Positions 18,001-26,733 are shown, numbered from the stretch's first letter. The stretch: 58,353 bases of DNA from Desulfotignum sp. (GCA_011389575.1 JAABUB010000010.1:1-58353); one strand, 5' to 3'. Translations and numbers: made by a program. The notes: generated from the sequence alone by a model not told the origin.

Positions 18001-18193
18001 CCGCCGGGCCATCGGCACCGCGGTTTTTTCCGGTATGTGTGTGGCCACTTTTCTGGGTATTTTTTTGATTCCCTCTTTGTATTATATTTTCCAGACAATC
18101 AGTGAAAAAGGCCGGGCCAGAAGGCTGTCAAGGCAGCAACAGGATTTGCCGGACATGGCAGCACCGGAAACAAGAACAAAAGAATCGAGGTAA
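15020..18193 (+). CDS. RND multidrug efflux permease (AcrB/HAE1 family)
   Basis: A 1057-residue inner-membrane proton/drug antiporter. The hallmark N-terminus is MISNIFIHRPRLAGVISIVI. Twelve membrane segments surround two large periplasmic loops. The proton-relay aspartates are in GLVVDDAIVVVENVHRVM in TM4, and the TM10 Lys lies in GLAAKNAILIVEFARGQR. Length and motifs fit the hydrophobe/amphiphile class rather than the heavy-metal class. Substrates cannot be read from sequence. It forms a tripartite system with the flanking adaptor and outer-membrane genes. Confidence 0.95.
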   Translation: MISNIFIHRPRLAGVISIVITLAGFLALISIPVAQYPRITPPEITVSAFYPGASSEVLAQTVAAPLEKEVNGVDNMLYMSSSSSNTGSYSLRVTFEVGSDPDINQVNLQNRIQLATPRLPAEVVAQGISVRKRSSDMMAAISFFSPNKSHEMLYLSNYISDQIKDTLIRINGVSDAMIFGEKEYSLRIWMNPERMTALGLTANDIISAVRTQNVQASLGAVGTEPLENKQSVQFSLRAKGRLVKVEDFENIIVRANNQGGLVRIRDVARVELAAQSYATESILNGNPAATLAVYRASDANALETMENVRAELKNLESGMPEDVAYEIILDTTRYVSAAIDEIILTLSLVTLLVIAVIFAFLQNWRATLIPAVAIPVSLIGTFAILMALGYNANTITLFALIMAIGLVVDDAIVVVENVHRVMHEENLPAPAATKKAMAQVVGPIISTTLVLFSVFVPVAFMPGITGQLYRQFAVTMCSAVLLSATCALTLSPALCATFLTQHRQSARGPLAWFNSLVGVSRKGYVAGSAWMIRWLVVPILLFAGVITATVMLFNSTPTSFLPSEDQGYFLINVQLPQSASLSRTAAVLDDITRQMRSIDGVANMIGVSGFSLLSGNAGNVGFALGILKPWDERRLPHQHLDAVVGQAQGKLAALSDANAFAFVPPPISGLGASSGFTFQLLAKKGQDPKELFGMALNLMMAANQDPVLEQVFTTYTADTPQIFVDVDRTRAEYLKVPVARIFSTLQAHLGSAYVNDFNLGGRTYQVKVQADGPFRDTAEDIKRLYVRSNDQKMVPLTSLVTLRTVLGPQLIKRYNQFTSADFNGNAAPGFSSGQAMAAMEQVAAKELATGFDYEWSALSYQEKRTGGQVVWLFALALVFAYLFLVAQYESWNLPLSIVLTIPVGTLGAMAGLWLMGMPLSIYAQIGLVLLVGLAAKNAILIVEFARGQRLAGLSIAEAAVTGGAIRFRPVLMTSLTFIFGLVPMLIATGAGAGSRRAIGTAVFSGMCVATFLGIFLIPSLYYIFQTISEKGRARRLSRQQQDLPDMAAPETRTKESR

Positions 18194-18201
18194 TACAGCA
18201 T

Positions 18202-19674
18202 ATGCATTGTTTTTTGGAAACAGATACCTGTCATAAACCCGGATTTTTCCCCAAAGCATTTACCCTTAGTGTCTATCCGGCAATAATACTGGTACTGATA
18301 ATCATGTCCGGATGTGCTGCAGTGGGGCCTGACTTCCAGAAACCGGAACTGTCCGCTCCAGGCACCTGGCACACGGAAACGGCCGGCGGGCTGACTGTTT
18401 CAGAAACAATGCCTGATGACCGCGGTGCCTGGTGGCAGGTTTTTCAGGATCCTTTGCTGACCCGGTTGATTGAAAATGCGGCAGCGGGTAATCTAAATCT
18501 GCAGAAAGCGGTGGTCCGGATTCAGGAAGCCCGGGCCCTGTACGGCATCAGAAAGGCAGGTGATTACCCGGTCCTGAACAGCACTGGTGTGATACAAAGA
18601 CTGCAGCCCAGTGAGAAAACCGGTTTCGAAACAGCCTCCGGCTTTTACCAGGCCGGTTTTGATACTGCCTGGGAAATGGATATCTTTGGCAAGATCCATC
18701 GTTCACAACAGGCAGCCCTGGCAGAGGTGGAAACCCGTCAGGAAGCGCTGGCCGCAATGCTGGTAAGTCTGCAGGCGGAAGTGGCTCTCAATTATCTGGA
18801 GCTGCGCACCTTTCAGGAACGGCTGATTGCGGCCCGGGGAAATCTGGATGTGCAAGAGGAAACCTATGAAATCAATTTGTCCCGGTTCAATGCCGGATTG
18901 ATCGGGGAACTGGCAGTACATCAGGCCCAATATATTCTGGAGCAGACCCGGTCCCAGATTCCGCTGCTCCAGGACGGCCTTGGCAGGGCGGCAAACCGTC
19001 TGGCTGTGCTGGTGGGCAAACGTCCCGGCACCCTGCATGAAGAATTGACTGAAAAACACGCCATCCCCTGCATTCCCCTGGAAGTTGTCATGGGTATTCC
19101 TGCCCACACCCTGCGTCAGCGTCCGGATATCCGCCGGGCAGAACGTGCCCTGGCCCGGGAAACCGCCCTGGTGGGAGTGGCCATGGCAGACCTGTACCCG
19201 CAATTTCACCTGACCGGCACCTTTGGTCTGGAAGCCCTGTCAATCGGGGATTTTTTCAATAGCTCCAGCCGGTTCTGGTCGATCGGTCCCCGGGTATCCT
19301 GGCGGCTTTTTGACGGTGGCAGGATCCGGCAGGCTGTTGCCGCCCAGTCCGCCCGTCAGGAACAGGCCATGATCGATTACCAGGCCGCATTGCTGACAGC
19401 CCGGGAAGAAATTGAAAATGCAATCCTGGCATTTGCCAAGGAACAGCTGCGCCGTGATTCCCTGGTAAAGGCCACAGCAGCAGCCCGCAATGCCGACCGT
19501 ATTGCCAGAGACCAGTACCGGGCCGGGCTGGTGGACTTCAGCAATGTGCTGGATGCCCAGCGGTCCCTGCTTTCCTTTGAAGACCAGCTGGCCCAAAGCC
19601 GGGGCACGGTGAGTGCCAACCTGGTGCGCCTGTACAAAGCCCTGGGCGGCGGGTGGCAGCATATGGAGCGGTAA
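18202..19674 (+). CDS. RND outer-membrane channel lipoprotein (NodT/OprM type)
   Basis: TolC-like outer-membrane factor of 490 residues with a lipoprotein signal ([20 protein letters not shown], Cys about residue 37). The family motifs are [49 protein letters not shown] and the coiled-coil repeats of both halves. The first Met gives an unusually long signal n-region, so a later start is possible, but no better one with a ribosome-binding site was found. It completes the tripartite pump with the two genes before it. Confidence 0.92.
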   Translation: MHCFLETDTCHKPGFFPKAFTLSVYPAIILVLIIMSGCAAVGPDFQKPELSAPGTWHTETAGGLTVSETMPDDRGAWWQVFQDPLLTRLIENAAAGNLNLQKAVVRIQEARALYGIRKAGDYPVLNSTGVIQRLQPSEKTGFETASGFYQAGFDTAWEMDIFGKIHRSQQAALAEVETRQEALAAMLVSLQAEVALNYLELRTFQERLIAARGNLDVQEETYEINLSRFNAGLIGELAVHQAQYILEQTRSQIPLLQDGLGRAANRLAVLVGKRPGTLHEELTEKHAIPCIPLEVVMGIPAHTLRQRPDIRRAERALARETALVGVAMADLYPQFHLTGTFGLEALSIGDFFNSSSRFWSIGPRVSWRLFDGGRIRQAVAAQSARQEQAMIDYQAALLTAREEIENAILAFAKEQLRRDSLVKATAAARNADRIARDQYRAGLVDFSNVLDAQRSLLSFEDQLAQSRGTVSANLVRLYKALGGGWQHMER

Positions 19675-19714
19675 TGCAGGCGCACATAGATGCAGGAACA
19701 AGAAAGAAGATGTG

Positions 19715-20455
19715 ATGAGCAGACCTGATTCGCCCTCCCGGACAAACCCTTCCAGGGTGTCCCTTTTTTTTGAAGGGGCAAAGGACACTTTTCCGCTGGT
19801 TGTGGGTGCGGTACCCTTCGGTATTATCTTCGGGGCCCTGGCTGATACGGCCGGGCTTTCCTTTGGCGCTGCAATGGGGATGTCCTTGTTTGTTTTTGCG
19901 GGCTCTGCACAGTTTGTGGCCCTGGGCCTGGCAGCCTCAGGCACTCCGTGGCCCATGATAGTGGTAACCACCTTTGTGGTCAACCTGCGGCACATGCTCT
20001 ACAGCGCGACCATGGTGCCTTTTTATAAACACCTGGCCCATGCCTGGAAAATGCTACTGGCCTTTGGTTTGACCGATGAAACCTTTGCAGTGGCCGTCAC
20101 CCGGTACAGCAAACATGATGGTGTAAGCGGCAAGCGCTATTACAACCTGGGTTCCATGGTGTTCATGTACCTCAACTGGAATCTGTGTACCCTGATCGGA
20201 CTTTCCGCGGGAAAAACCTTTCCGGAAATATCCCGGTGGGGGCTTGATTTTGCCATGCCTGCCACCTTCATCGGCATTGTCATTCCGTATCTTGTTTCAA
20301 GGCCCATGTGGGCTGCAGTGATCACCGCCGGATCGGTTTCCATTCTCGCCCATGGGCTTCCCCACAAGCTGGGTTTGATGGCCGCCGCCCTTGCCGGTGT
20401 CATGGCGGGGGTGGTGTGTGAAAAACTATTCTCTGACAAGAAGAAGGGAATGTGA
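19715..20455 (+). CDS. azlC: AzlC-family branched-chain amino acid exporter, large subunit
   Basis: Membrane subunit of the AzlC/AzlD (LIV-E class) exporter. The start was placed at the ATG at 19715 (MSRPDSPS); the open frame before it overlaps the outer-membrane channel gene. The protein has 246 residues and several membrane segments. Family motifs are [33 protein letters not shown] and [12 protein letters not shown]. It begins 40 bases after the efflux operon and may be cotranscribed with it. Its TGA overlaps the GTG of azlD. The substrate is inferred only from the family. Confidence 0.88.
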   Translation: MSRPDSPSRTNPSRVSLFFEGAKDTFPLVVGAVPFGIIFGALADTAGLSFGAAMGMSLFVFAGSAQFVALGLAASGTPWPMIVVTTFVVNLRHMLYSATMVPFYKHLAHAWKMLLAFGLTDETFAVAVTRYSKHDGVSGKRYYNLGSMVFMYLNWNLCTLIGLSAGKTFPEISRWGLDFAMPATFIGIVIPYLVSRPMWAAVITAGSVSILAHGLPHKLGLMAAALAGVMAGVVCEKLFSDKKKGM

Positions 20456-20805
20456 ATATGTTCGAAATTGGTATAACATTATCTGAAATCTATATGGTCG
20501 CGGGAATGGCTGCGGTGACCTTTGGCATACGCTATATTCTTTTTCCTGTTTCCGGACGGATGCAGTTTCCCCGGCTGTTTGAAAAAGGGCTGAGATATGT
20601 GCCTCCTGCCGTACTCACAGCCATCATTGTGCCCTCTGTGCTGATGCCCGATGGAAAAACACTTGATCTGACCCTGGATAATCCGTATCTCATAGGTGCC
20701 ATTGCCGCCTGTATCATCGGCGGTGTGTTTAAAAATCTGCTCTTGACCATTGTTTTGAGCATGGTGGTTTTTCTGGGCGCCCAGTGGGTTTTTGCAATGG
20801 GATAA
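20452..20805 (+). CDS. azlD: AzlD-family exporter small subunit
   Basis: A 117-residue membrane protein with about four hydrophobic segments. It has the AzlD signature near the middle ([20 protein letters not shown]) and [20 protein letters not shown] later. It pairs with AzlC to form the exporter. The start is either the GTG at 20452, which overlaps the azlC stop, or the ATG at 20458; AGAAGGGA is usable for both. Translational coupling with azlC is likely. Confidence 0.85.
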   Translation: MNMFEIGITLSEIYMVAGMAAVTFGIRYILFPVSGRMQFPRLFEKGLRYVPPAVLTAIIVPSVLMPDGKTLDLTLDNPYLIGAIAACIIGGVFKNLLLTIVLSMVVFLGAQWVFAMG

Positions 20806-20929
20806 ACAGCTGCCCGCAGACTGCCGCGTTATCATTAACCCTGTCAGAAGAGATCCCATAACAGGTGTCCGAAGGGCGAAAACCAGCACACATATCCTCT
20901 AATGATCTCTTCATCCAGGCCGAATTTAT

Positions 20930-21006
20930 ATGAAAGTGTTAAGTGTTAAACTAATACCTGGCGGCTAACGGCTAACGGCTAACAGCTAACAGCTAAAAAC
21001 TTTCAT
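20930..21006. repeat. Tandem GCTAACG-type heptamers inside an inverted repeat
   Basis: At 20961-20998 a 7-base unit (GGCTAAC, then AGCTAAC and a final AGCTAAA) repeats about five times. It is bracketed by ATGAAAGT (20930-20937) and ACTTTCAT (20999-21006), an exact inverted repeat. A second small direct repeat, GTGTTAA twice, lies at 20936-20949. The island fills the gap between the convergent azlD and pxpC genes. Units are too short and lack spacers, so it is not a CRISPR. Confidence 0.75.
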
Positions 21007-21063
21007 CATTTGTTGTGGCCTCTCAGGGCATGGATGTTATATGGATGTCCGATTTTATAGACG

Positions 21064-22002
21064 CTACATGCGCTTCAGGATCTGTGCCAGTTTTTTCTTT
21101 TCATCGCGATAGATCTGGTGGGCGGTTTTCAGATCGATCCTTTCAAATGAAATGGTGTCTCCGGGGGTGGCCTGGGCCACCTTCGGGATATCTGTGGAGA
21201 TCACGGTGGCGATTTTGGCATATCCCCCCACGGTCTGCTCCACCAAAAGGATTATGGGCTGTTCATCCGCCGGGATCTGGATGCTCCCGGGCATGGAGGT
21301 TTCCGATACAATGCTTTTGGGCATACCCTGTTTGATGGGGATTTTTTCTCCCTGCAGCCGGTATCCCATGCGGTCCGCCCTGGGGGTGACCATATACCGG
21401 GTGGTGAACAGGGTGGTTGCGCCCTGGTCAAAAAAGCCATCCTGGGGGCCGGGAACCGCACGCAGCAGCACATGGGACGGATACTCCGGCACCAGGGCTT
21501 TCGGCACCACCCGTTCCCGGGCCAGCAGGGGGGCTTTATGGGCATCCAGGATATCACCGGCCGTCAGGGGCCTGCCCATGAATCCGCCGAAACCGCCGCC
21601 CACATATGTGGAACAGGACCCCATGACAGGGGGTACCTTAATCCCGCCGGTGACGGCCAGACAGGCCCGGCAGCCGGTCTGGACCTGGGAAACGGTCAGC
21701 ACGTCACCGGGCTTCACCCGGATGGACCGCCACTGCTCCGTGGGTTGGTCGTTCAGGGTCATGTCCATTTTCGCACCGGTGACGGCAATGTCCATGGATG
21801 AGAGAAATTTGAGGGTCGGTCCCATGACCGTGATTTCCAGCACAGCCCGGTCGCTGTCGTTGCCCACCAGCAGGTTGGCAGTGTCAGAGGAAAAGGTGTC
21901 CAGAACCCCGCAGACAGGCACCCCCATCTGCTGGAACCCGAACCTGCCTTTGTCCTGCACCGTGGTAAATCCGCCGGGGGCCAGCACTTCAAATGCGTTC
22001 AT
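21064..22002 (-). CDS. pxpC: 5-oxoprolinase subunit C (KipA/biotin-dependent carboxyltransferase family)
   Basis: A subunit of the prokaryotic ATP-dependent 5-oxoprolinase PxpABC, which opens pyroglutamate to glutamate. The 312 residues cover the AHS2 domain. Motifs are FEVLAPGGFTTVQDKGRFGF, GVPVCGVLDTFSSDTANLLV, and LRAVPGPQDGFF. The start overlaps the pxpB stop (ATGA) and has AGGAG eight bases upstream. The family is also named a biotin-dependent carboxyltransferase, which is notable given the biotin genes at 24.4-26.0 kb. Confidence 0.9.
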   Translation of the reverse strand: MNAFEVLAPGGFTTVQDKGRFGFQQMGVPVCGVLDTFSSDTANLLVGNDSDRAVLEITVMGPTLKFLSSMDIAVTGAKMDMTLNDQPTEQWRSIRVKPGDVLTVSQVQTGCRACLAVTGGIKVPPVMGSCSTYVGGGFGGFMGRPLTAGDILDAHKAPLLARERVVPKALVPEYPSHVLLRAVPGPQDGFFDQGATTLFTTRYMVTPRADRMGYRLQGEKIPIKQGMPKSIVSETSMPGSIQIPADEQPIILLVEQTVGGYAKIATVISTDIPKVAQATPGDTISFERIDLKTAHQIYRDEKKKLAQILKRM

Positions 22003-22709
22003 CAGACATTCTCCTTTTGGGCCAGCCGGTTATATTCAGATTCGGATATTGGCACAAATTTTAGCTTATCCCCAGCCCGGTAAAGAAAAGGATCTTTTTT
22101 CCAGGGGGCAAACAGGTTCAGCGGGGTTCTGCCGATGATCTGCCACCCGCCCGGGCTGGCAATGGGATACATGCCGGTCTGGTTGTTGGCAATGCCCACA
22201 GACCCCTTTGGTACATGCATGCGCGGGGTGTTCAGCCGGGAGGTGTTCAGCCTTTCATCCAGTCCCCCTAAAAACGCAAACCCCGGTGTGAACCCCACCA
22301 TGTAAATCAGGTATTCCCGGGCCGCATGCACCTGGATCACCTGTTCCTGTGTCAGGCCGGAGGCCTTCTGGACATTGCCGATATCCGGACCGAACTCCCC
22401 GCCATAGCACACCGGAATCTCCACCACCTTTACCGACTCTGCAGCCAGCTCGTCCCGGCCGTCATCCAGATTTTCCACCAGTTTGTACAGGCGGTCCGGA
22501 TCCATGAGATCCGGGTCATAGATAAACAGCAGGGACCGGTAGGTGGGAATCACCTCCAGAATGCCTGGTGGAAGATTTTTTTCCATGGCCCGGGCCATGG
22601 CCCGCACCTGTGCATTGATCCTTGGATCAATGCCGTCACCGAATTCCACGAGAAATCCTTTGTCACCGGCCAGACGGCAGACCGGTCTGTCATACACCTG
22701 TGCGGTCAT
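22002..22709 (-). CDS. pxpB: 5-oxoprolinase subunit B (KipI family)
   Basis: Partner of PxpC in the 5-oxoprolinase complex. The 235 residues form the AHS1 domain: GDKGFLVEFGDGIDPRINAQ near the N-terminus, VIPTYRSLLFIYDP, VCYGGEFGPDIGNV and YMVGFTPGFAFLGGL, then GSVGIANNQTGMYPIASPGG. In Bacillus the homologue KipI also inhibits a sporulation kinase, which is not expected here. Its start lies inside the last 20 bases of pxpA and its stop overlaps the pxpC start, so the three genes are tightly coupled. Confidence 0.9.
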   Translation of the reverse strand: MTAQVYDRPVCRLAGDKGFLVEFGDGIDPRINAQVRAMARAMEKNLPPGILEVIPTYRSLLFIYDPDLMDPDRLYKLVENLDDGRDELAAESVKVVEIPVCYGGEFGPDIGNVQKASGLTQEQVIQVHAAREYLIYMVGFTPGFAFLGGLDERLNTSRLNTPRMHVPKGSVGIANNQTGMYPIASPGGWQIIGRTPLNLFAPWKKDPFLYRAGDKLKFVPISESEYNRLAQKENV

Positions 22710-23484
22710 AACGCTGAATTTCCCCCATGGGTGTCACCTGCACACCACTGGTTTCCAGAATGTTTCTGATAGTCTTCACCAGGGCCACGGCAGCCGGGTT
22801 GTCTCCGTGCACGCACAGGGAGTGTACCTCCAGGTCGATGCGGCTGCCGTCCACAGTAATGACATATCCATTGGCCATGTCCAGGGCCCGCTGTGCCACT
22901 GTATCCGGATCAGAAATAACCGCCCCGGGCTGTTTTCTGGGCAACAGTGTCCCTTCGGGAGTATAGGCCCGGTCAGGAAAGGCTTCATATGCCACCTTGA
23001 GTCCCAGCTCCGCTCCCATGCGCCGCATGGGTTCCCCTTTTTTTCCTGCCAGGGCCACAAACAAAAGATCCGGGTCAATGGCCAGGATGCCGTGGGCAAC
23101 CCCTCTGGCAACGGTATCATTTTCCACCGCATCCAGGTACAGGGCACCATGGGGTTTGACATGCTGCATTTGCGCCCCGTGTGCCCGGCAGAATCCCTGC
23201 AGTGCCCCCACCTGGTATATGACATATTGCTGGATCTCGGTTTCTAAACAGGCCATATGCCGCCGGCCGAATCCCAACAGGTCCGGATATCCGGGATGAG
23301 CCCCGATGCCCACTTTTTTTTCCTTTGCCAGTTTCACGGTCCGGTCCATAACCAGAGGATCCCCGGCATGGAACCCGCAGGCAATATTGGCCGAGGTGAT
23401 ATGGTCCATGACCTCTGTGTCCATGCCGATAGTATAGGCACCAAAGCTTTCTCCCATATCACAGTTCAAGTCAATCTGTTTCAT
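22690..23484 (-). CDS. pxpA: 5-oxoprolinase subunit A (LamB/YcsF family)
   Basis: The 264-residue protein opens with the family signature MKQIDLNCDMGESFGAYTIG and continues with SANIACGFHAGDPLVMDRTV and GIGAHPGYPDLLGFGRR. The fold is a TIM-like barrel. With PxpB and PxpC it hydrolyses ATP to cleave 5-oxoproline, a damage product of glutamine and glutathione. It is first in the pxpABC transcript, with the GntR gene 58 bases upstream on the same strand. Confidence 0.92.
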   Translation of the reverse strand: MKQIDLNCDMGESFGAYTIGMDTEVMDHITSANIACGFHAGDPLVMDRTVKLAKEKKVGIGAHPGYPDLLGFGRRHMACLETEIQQYVIYQVGALQGFCRAHGAQMQHVKPHGALYLDAVENDTVARGVAHGILAIDPDLLFVALAGKKGEPMRRMGAELGLKVAYEAFPDRAYTPEGTLLPRKQPGAVISDPDTVAQRALDMANGYVITVDGSRIDLEVHSLCVHGDNPAAVALVKTIRNILETSGVQVTPMGEIQRYDRTGV

Positions 23485-23542
23485 GGTTCACCTTTTTTGG
23501 GGATAAAAACATGGTTTTGCGGTTTTGCGCATGAACAGCCTG

Positions 23543-24235
23543 TCAGGAGGTCATGAACACAAGGATCCTTTCCCTGAAAGTCAATATATGGTCTGTTATC
23601 AGTTTTTTTACATGGTGTGCATCCCTTTGGGCAAGGCCGTCAATGATCTGGTCATGTTCACCCACCACGGATGCATAATGGATTTCCAGGGGCCGTTGGG
23701 GATCAATGATATTGTCATAGGACAGGTAGGACAGCCGTTTGGCTTCTGTTCTGATGTCTTTTACCGCCCGGATGAGAAACTCATTCCGGGAGCACCTGGC
23801 AAAATGCATGTGAAATTCATGGTTTGCCTCCACCAGGTCAAACACATCATTGGCCATGATGGCTTTTTGTGCCCGGAGGTTGGCTGTTTTCATTTTATCC
23901 AGAAAAACAGTGCAGTCCTTATCCACGGCAATATCCACAATCCCCAGCTCAATCAGTTTCATGCTCTCGAACATAGCCTTGGTGTTCTGCAGGGTGATGG
24001 GCCGGACAATGACACCTTTTTTGGGGTGAGATTCCACCATTTTTTCACCGTGCAGCCGCACCAGCGCTTCCCGGATAGGGGTCCGCCCGATGCCCAGATC
24101 TTCCACCAGCTGGCTTTCCTCCAGATGCTGGCTGGGCTGGTATTCCAGGCAGATGATCTTTTTCACCAGGGTTTCATAGGCTTTTACAGCCAGGGGCTGT
24201 TTGGGAATTTTCTGCACTTTTACTGGGTTCCCCAT
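23543..24235 (-). CDS. GntR-family regulator, FadR/FCD subfamily
   Basis: A 230-residue transcription factor. The N-terminal winged helix (about residues 15-80) includes LEYQPSQHLEESQLVEDLGI and GRTPIREALVRLHGEKMV. The C-terminal FCD helical domain carries the usual metal-binding positions (DLVEANHEFHMHFARCS and VGEHDQIIDGLAQRDAHHVK). It sits between pxpA (same strand, downstream) and the divergent biotin carrier gene. It probably controls both units by binding the large palindrome at 24286-24320. The ligand is unknown; 5-oxoproline or a related acid is an inference. Confidence 0.88.
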   Translation of the reverse strand: MGNPVKVQKIPKQPLAVKAYETLVKKIICLEYQPSQHLEESQLVEDLGIGRTPIREALVRLHGEKMVESHPKKGVIVRPITLQNTKAMFESMKLIELGIVDIAVDKDCTVFLDKMKTANLRAQKAIMANDVFDLVEANHEFHMHFARCSRNEFLIRAVKDIRTEAKRLSYLSYDNIIDPQRPLEIHYASVVGEHDQIIDGLAQRDAHHVKKLITDHILTFRERILVFMTS

Positions 24236-24285
24236 ATTACGATGCCCTCTGTATCATTACAATAAATGGTGTGGCCAGTAAAAAT

Positions 24286-24320
24286 ATACTTGACATAGAT
24301 TCAAAATATATGTCAAGTAT
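24286..24320. promoter_or_regulatory. Large palindromic operator in the gntR/biotin carrier gap
   Basis: ATACTTGACATA (24286-24297) and TATGTCAAGTAT (24309-24320) form a perfect 12-bp inverted repeat with an 11-base centre. Each arm contains TTGACA, so the site could mask a -35 box on either strand. Its place between the divergent regulator and biotin genes makes it the best GntR binding site candidate. Confidence 0.7.
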
Positions 24321-24379
24321 TTTTATAAAATAAAATGCGGAATGCAAAAGCGAGATAATACAAAAAGGGAGATAAAATC

Positions 24380-24631
24380 ATGGACAACACCATTCACACT
24401 GTCACCTCACCGGTCATGGGCACTTTTTACCGGTCATCTACACCGGATGCGCCCCCGCTGGTGGAAATCGGGCAGTCTGTCACACCTGAAGACATTGTCT
24501 GCATGATTGAATCCATGAAGATTTTTACGGAAATCCGGTGCGGCAAGGCGGGCGTGGTGAAAAAAATCCTGGTGGAAAACGAGGAGCCGGTCATGAAGAA
24601 CCAGGCTTTGATGGAAATCGAGATGAAATAG
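24380..24631 (+). CDS. accB: Biotin carboxyl carrier protein, minimal form
   Basis: An 83-residue biotinyl/lipoyl domain protein with almost nothing outside the domain. The biotinylation site is the Lys in CMIESMKIFTEIRCGKAGVV, a variant of the usual EAMKM. TSPVMGTFYRSSTPDAPPLV matches the N-terminus of the AccB domain. The start has GGGAG eight bases upstream. It is followed by the biotin carboxylase gene. It lacks the Ala/Pro linker of normal acetyl-CoA carboxylase AccB, and no transcarboxylase accA/accD is in the window, so it may serve the neighbouring Pxp-type proteins. Confidence 0.88.
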   Translation: MDNTIHTVTSPVMGTFYRSSTPDAPPLVEIGQSVTPEDIVCMIESMKIFTEIRCGKAGVVKKILVENEEPVMKNQALMEIEMK

Positions 24632-24689
24632 CATGCAAACACGTGTCCAGGCTGGAAGCATGACCAGGGGGGCAGACAAAGGAAAAAAT

Positions 24690-26036
24690 ATGACATTCAA
24701 AAAAATTCTTGTTGCCAACAGAGGGGAGATTGCCCTGCGGATCATTCGGACCTGCCGGGAAATGGGAATTAAAACCGTTGCCGTATATTCCGATGCAGAC
24801 ATGGACAGCCTCCCTGTCAAACAGGCGGATGAAGCAATGCATATCGGCCCGGCCTTGAGCCGGAAAAGCTACCTGAACCAGGATGCCGTCATTGCAGCGG
24901 CCCGGGAAACCGGTGCAGATGCCGTTCACGCGGGATATGGATTTCTGTCTGAAAGCGCCTCCTTTGCACAGGCCTGTCATGACAATGGGATCATCTTTAT
25001 CGGTCCGTCCAGCCGGACAATAGCCAGGGCCGGTGACAAATCAGCAGCCCGGCAGATCCTTATCAAAATGGGTATTCCGGTCATTCCGGGCAGTGACGAT
25101 GTGATCGCAACCCCTGAGGCAGCCTGTGATGCAGCGGATCAGGTGGGGTATCCCGTGATCCTCAAGGCTGCCGGCGGCGGTGGCGGCCGGGGCATGCGCA
25201 TCGCCAGGAACCAAAAGGACCTGCTGGCCGCTTTTTCCGTGGCATCTGCCGAGGCCGGGGCCGCATTCGGCAACCCGGCCCTGTACCTGGAAAAATATAT
25301 TGAAAAGCCCCGGCATATAGAGATCCAGATCCTGGGGGATCACTTCGGCAATTATGTGCACCTGGGGGAACGGGAATGCAGCATCCAGATGCGGTACCAG
25401 AAACTCATCGAAGAAGCTCCCTCCTTCTTTGTGGATGAATCCCTGAGAGAACAGTTGGGCAGCACCGCCATCCGCATTGCCAGGGCCTTTGAATATTTTA
25501 ATGCCGGCACCATGGAATTTCTGGTGGACAAGGACAAAAACTTTTATTTCATGGAGGTGAATGCAAGGGTCCAGGTGGAACATCCGGTCACAGAACTGAT
25601 TACCGGCATCGATATTGTCAGAAAACAGATCGAAATTGCCGCCGGAAACGAACTGGGACTGGCCCAGGCCGATATCCTTCTGAACGGCTGGGCCATGGAG
25701 TGCCGCATCAATGCATCAGATCCGACCGACAATTTCATGCCCTCCCCGGGTGAGATCACATCGGTGATTTTCCCCGGCGGTCCCGGGGTACGCCTGGACA
25801 CCCATATCCACGACAGGTACATGGTCTCCCCGTTTTATGATTCCCTCCTCGGCAAGCTGTGTGTATGGGCACCTGAACGTTTCCAGGCTGTCCGCCGCAT
25901 GAAACGGGCCCTGGATGAATTTGAGATCACCGGGATCGCCACCACCATTGATTTTTACAAAAAAGTGATGACAGATGATCGGTTTCAAAATGGAGATATT
26001 GACACCCATTTTCTGGAACATATGGTCAGTTTGTGA
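24690..26036 (+). CDS. accC: Biotin carboxylase
   Basis: ATP-grasp enzyme that carboxylates biotin on the carrier protein. The start was placed at the ATG at 24690 (MTFKKILVANRGEIALRII) with AGGA eight bases upstream; the longer frame adds non-family residues. The protein has 448 residues. Motifs are VHAGYGFLSESASFAQAC, the glycine-rich loop AAGGGGGRGMRI, HIEIQILGD, ERECSIQMRYQKLIEEAP and the catalytic MEVNARVQVEHPVTE. It forms a two-gene unit with the carrier protein. Its physiological acceptor is not obvious. Confidence 0.93.
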   Translation: MTFKKILVANRGEIALRIIRTCREMGIKTVAVYSDADMDSLPVKQADEAMHIGPALSRKSYLNQDAVIAAARETGADAVHAGYGFLSESASFAQACHDNGIIFIGPSSRTIARAGDKSAARQILIKMGIPVIPGSDDVIATPEAACDAADQVGYPVILKAAGGGGGRGMRIARNQKDLLAAFSVASAEAGAAFGNPALYLEKYIEKPRHIEIQILGDHFGNYVHLGERECSIQMRYQKLIEEAPSFFVDESLREQLGSTAIRIARAFEYFNAGTMEFLVDKDKNFYFMEVNARVQVEHPVTELITGIDIVRKQIEIAAGNELGLAQADILLNGWAMECRINASDPTDNFMPSPGEITSVIFPGGPGVRLDTHIHDRYMVSPFYDSLLGKLCVWAPERFQAVRRMKRALDEFEITGIATTIDFYKKVMTDDRFQNGDIDTHFLEHMVSL

Positions 26037-26112
26037 TAGACTGTTTTGATGGATAATAACAAACATGCCCAGCAGGTACAACAAAGAATGAAACAGTTGG
26101 ACTGTCAATCGG

Positions 26113-26733
26113 TTATTTCCGGCGGCTTTCATCAGGACAGATTTTGGATACCGGGGGAGGTCCGGCCGGACGTACCAGCTTGAGCAGGACAATGGCCCCG
26201 CTGGTGGTGAGCTGAAAAACGGCAAAGACCATGATGGATATATCCTGCTGAATGAAAGAATAGAGACCCCAGACCAGGCCGTCGGACATGGACAGCAGCC
26301 AGGTGCCCAGGGAAAGATCGGCCAGGCTGGGCTCCTTCCAGGCTACCCGGATCTGGGGAATATTGGACACCAGGATGGAGACAGGCAGTACCATCCCCAG
26401 GCCCCGGGCTTTCCAGGCCATGGCTCCGATGACAAGGACACAGAGCCATACCGGGGCGATTTTTAATTCTCTTGCGTTGCGCCCGAACCGCAGGGCAAAT
26501 ACTGTCACCAGCAGAAAAACAATTCCTGATGCGCCTGTTGCCAGGGCCACGTATGGCTGGGCGGTCCACAGACCGTAGACCGCCCAGCCGAAACTGACAA
26601 TGGCAGAGGTGGCCGCCGTATCAAGAGAAACCCCTGCAGACCCCCTGGCGCGCAACAGTCCTGTAAGCTGGGGCATGGCCCGGACCAGGCCTATGACGGT
26701 GCCGGCAAGCCCCAGTATGGATACTGGATCCAT
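26113..26733 (-). CDS. PQ-loop (SWEET-like) membrane protein
   Basis: A 206-residue protein with about six to seven membrane segments and two PQ motifs, in VRAMPQLTGLLRARGSAGVS and VSNIPQIRVAWKEPSLADLS. This is the duplicated three-helix layout of PQ-loop and SemiSWEET-type proteins, which carry sugars or small metabolites. The second repeat ends with SMSDGLVWGLYSFIQQD. The substrate is unknown. It is 46 bases downstream of the acyl-CoA dehydrogenase gene on the same strand and converges with accC. Confidence 0.8.
   Translation of the reverse strand: MDPVSILGLAGTVIGLVRAMPQLTGLLRARGSAGVSLDTAATSAIVSFGWAVYGLWTAQPYVALATGASGIVFLLVTVFALRFGRNARELKIAPVWLCVLVIGAMAWKARGLGMVLPVSILVSNIPQIRVAWKEPSLADLSLGTWLLSMSDGLVWGLYSFIQQDISIMVFAVFQLTTSGAIVLLKLVRPAGPPPVSKICPDESRRK

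Noticed and set aside
20961-20998. Short tandem repeat considered as a CRISPR
   Set aside because: Units are 7 bases without spacers, and no cas gene is present.
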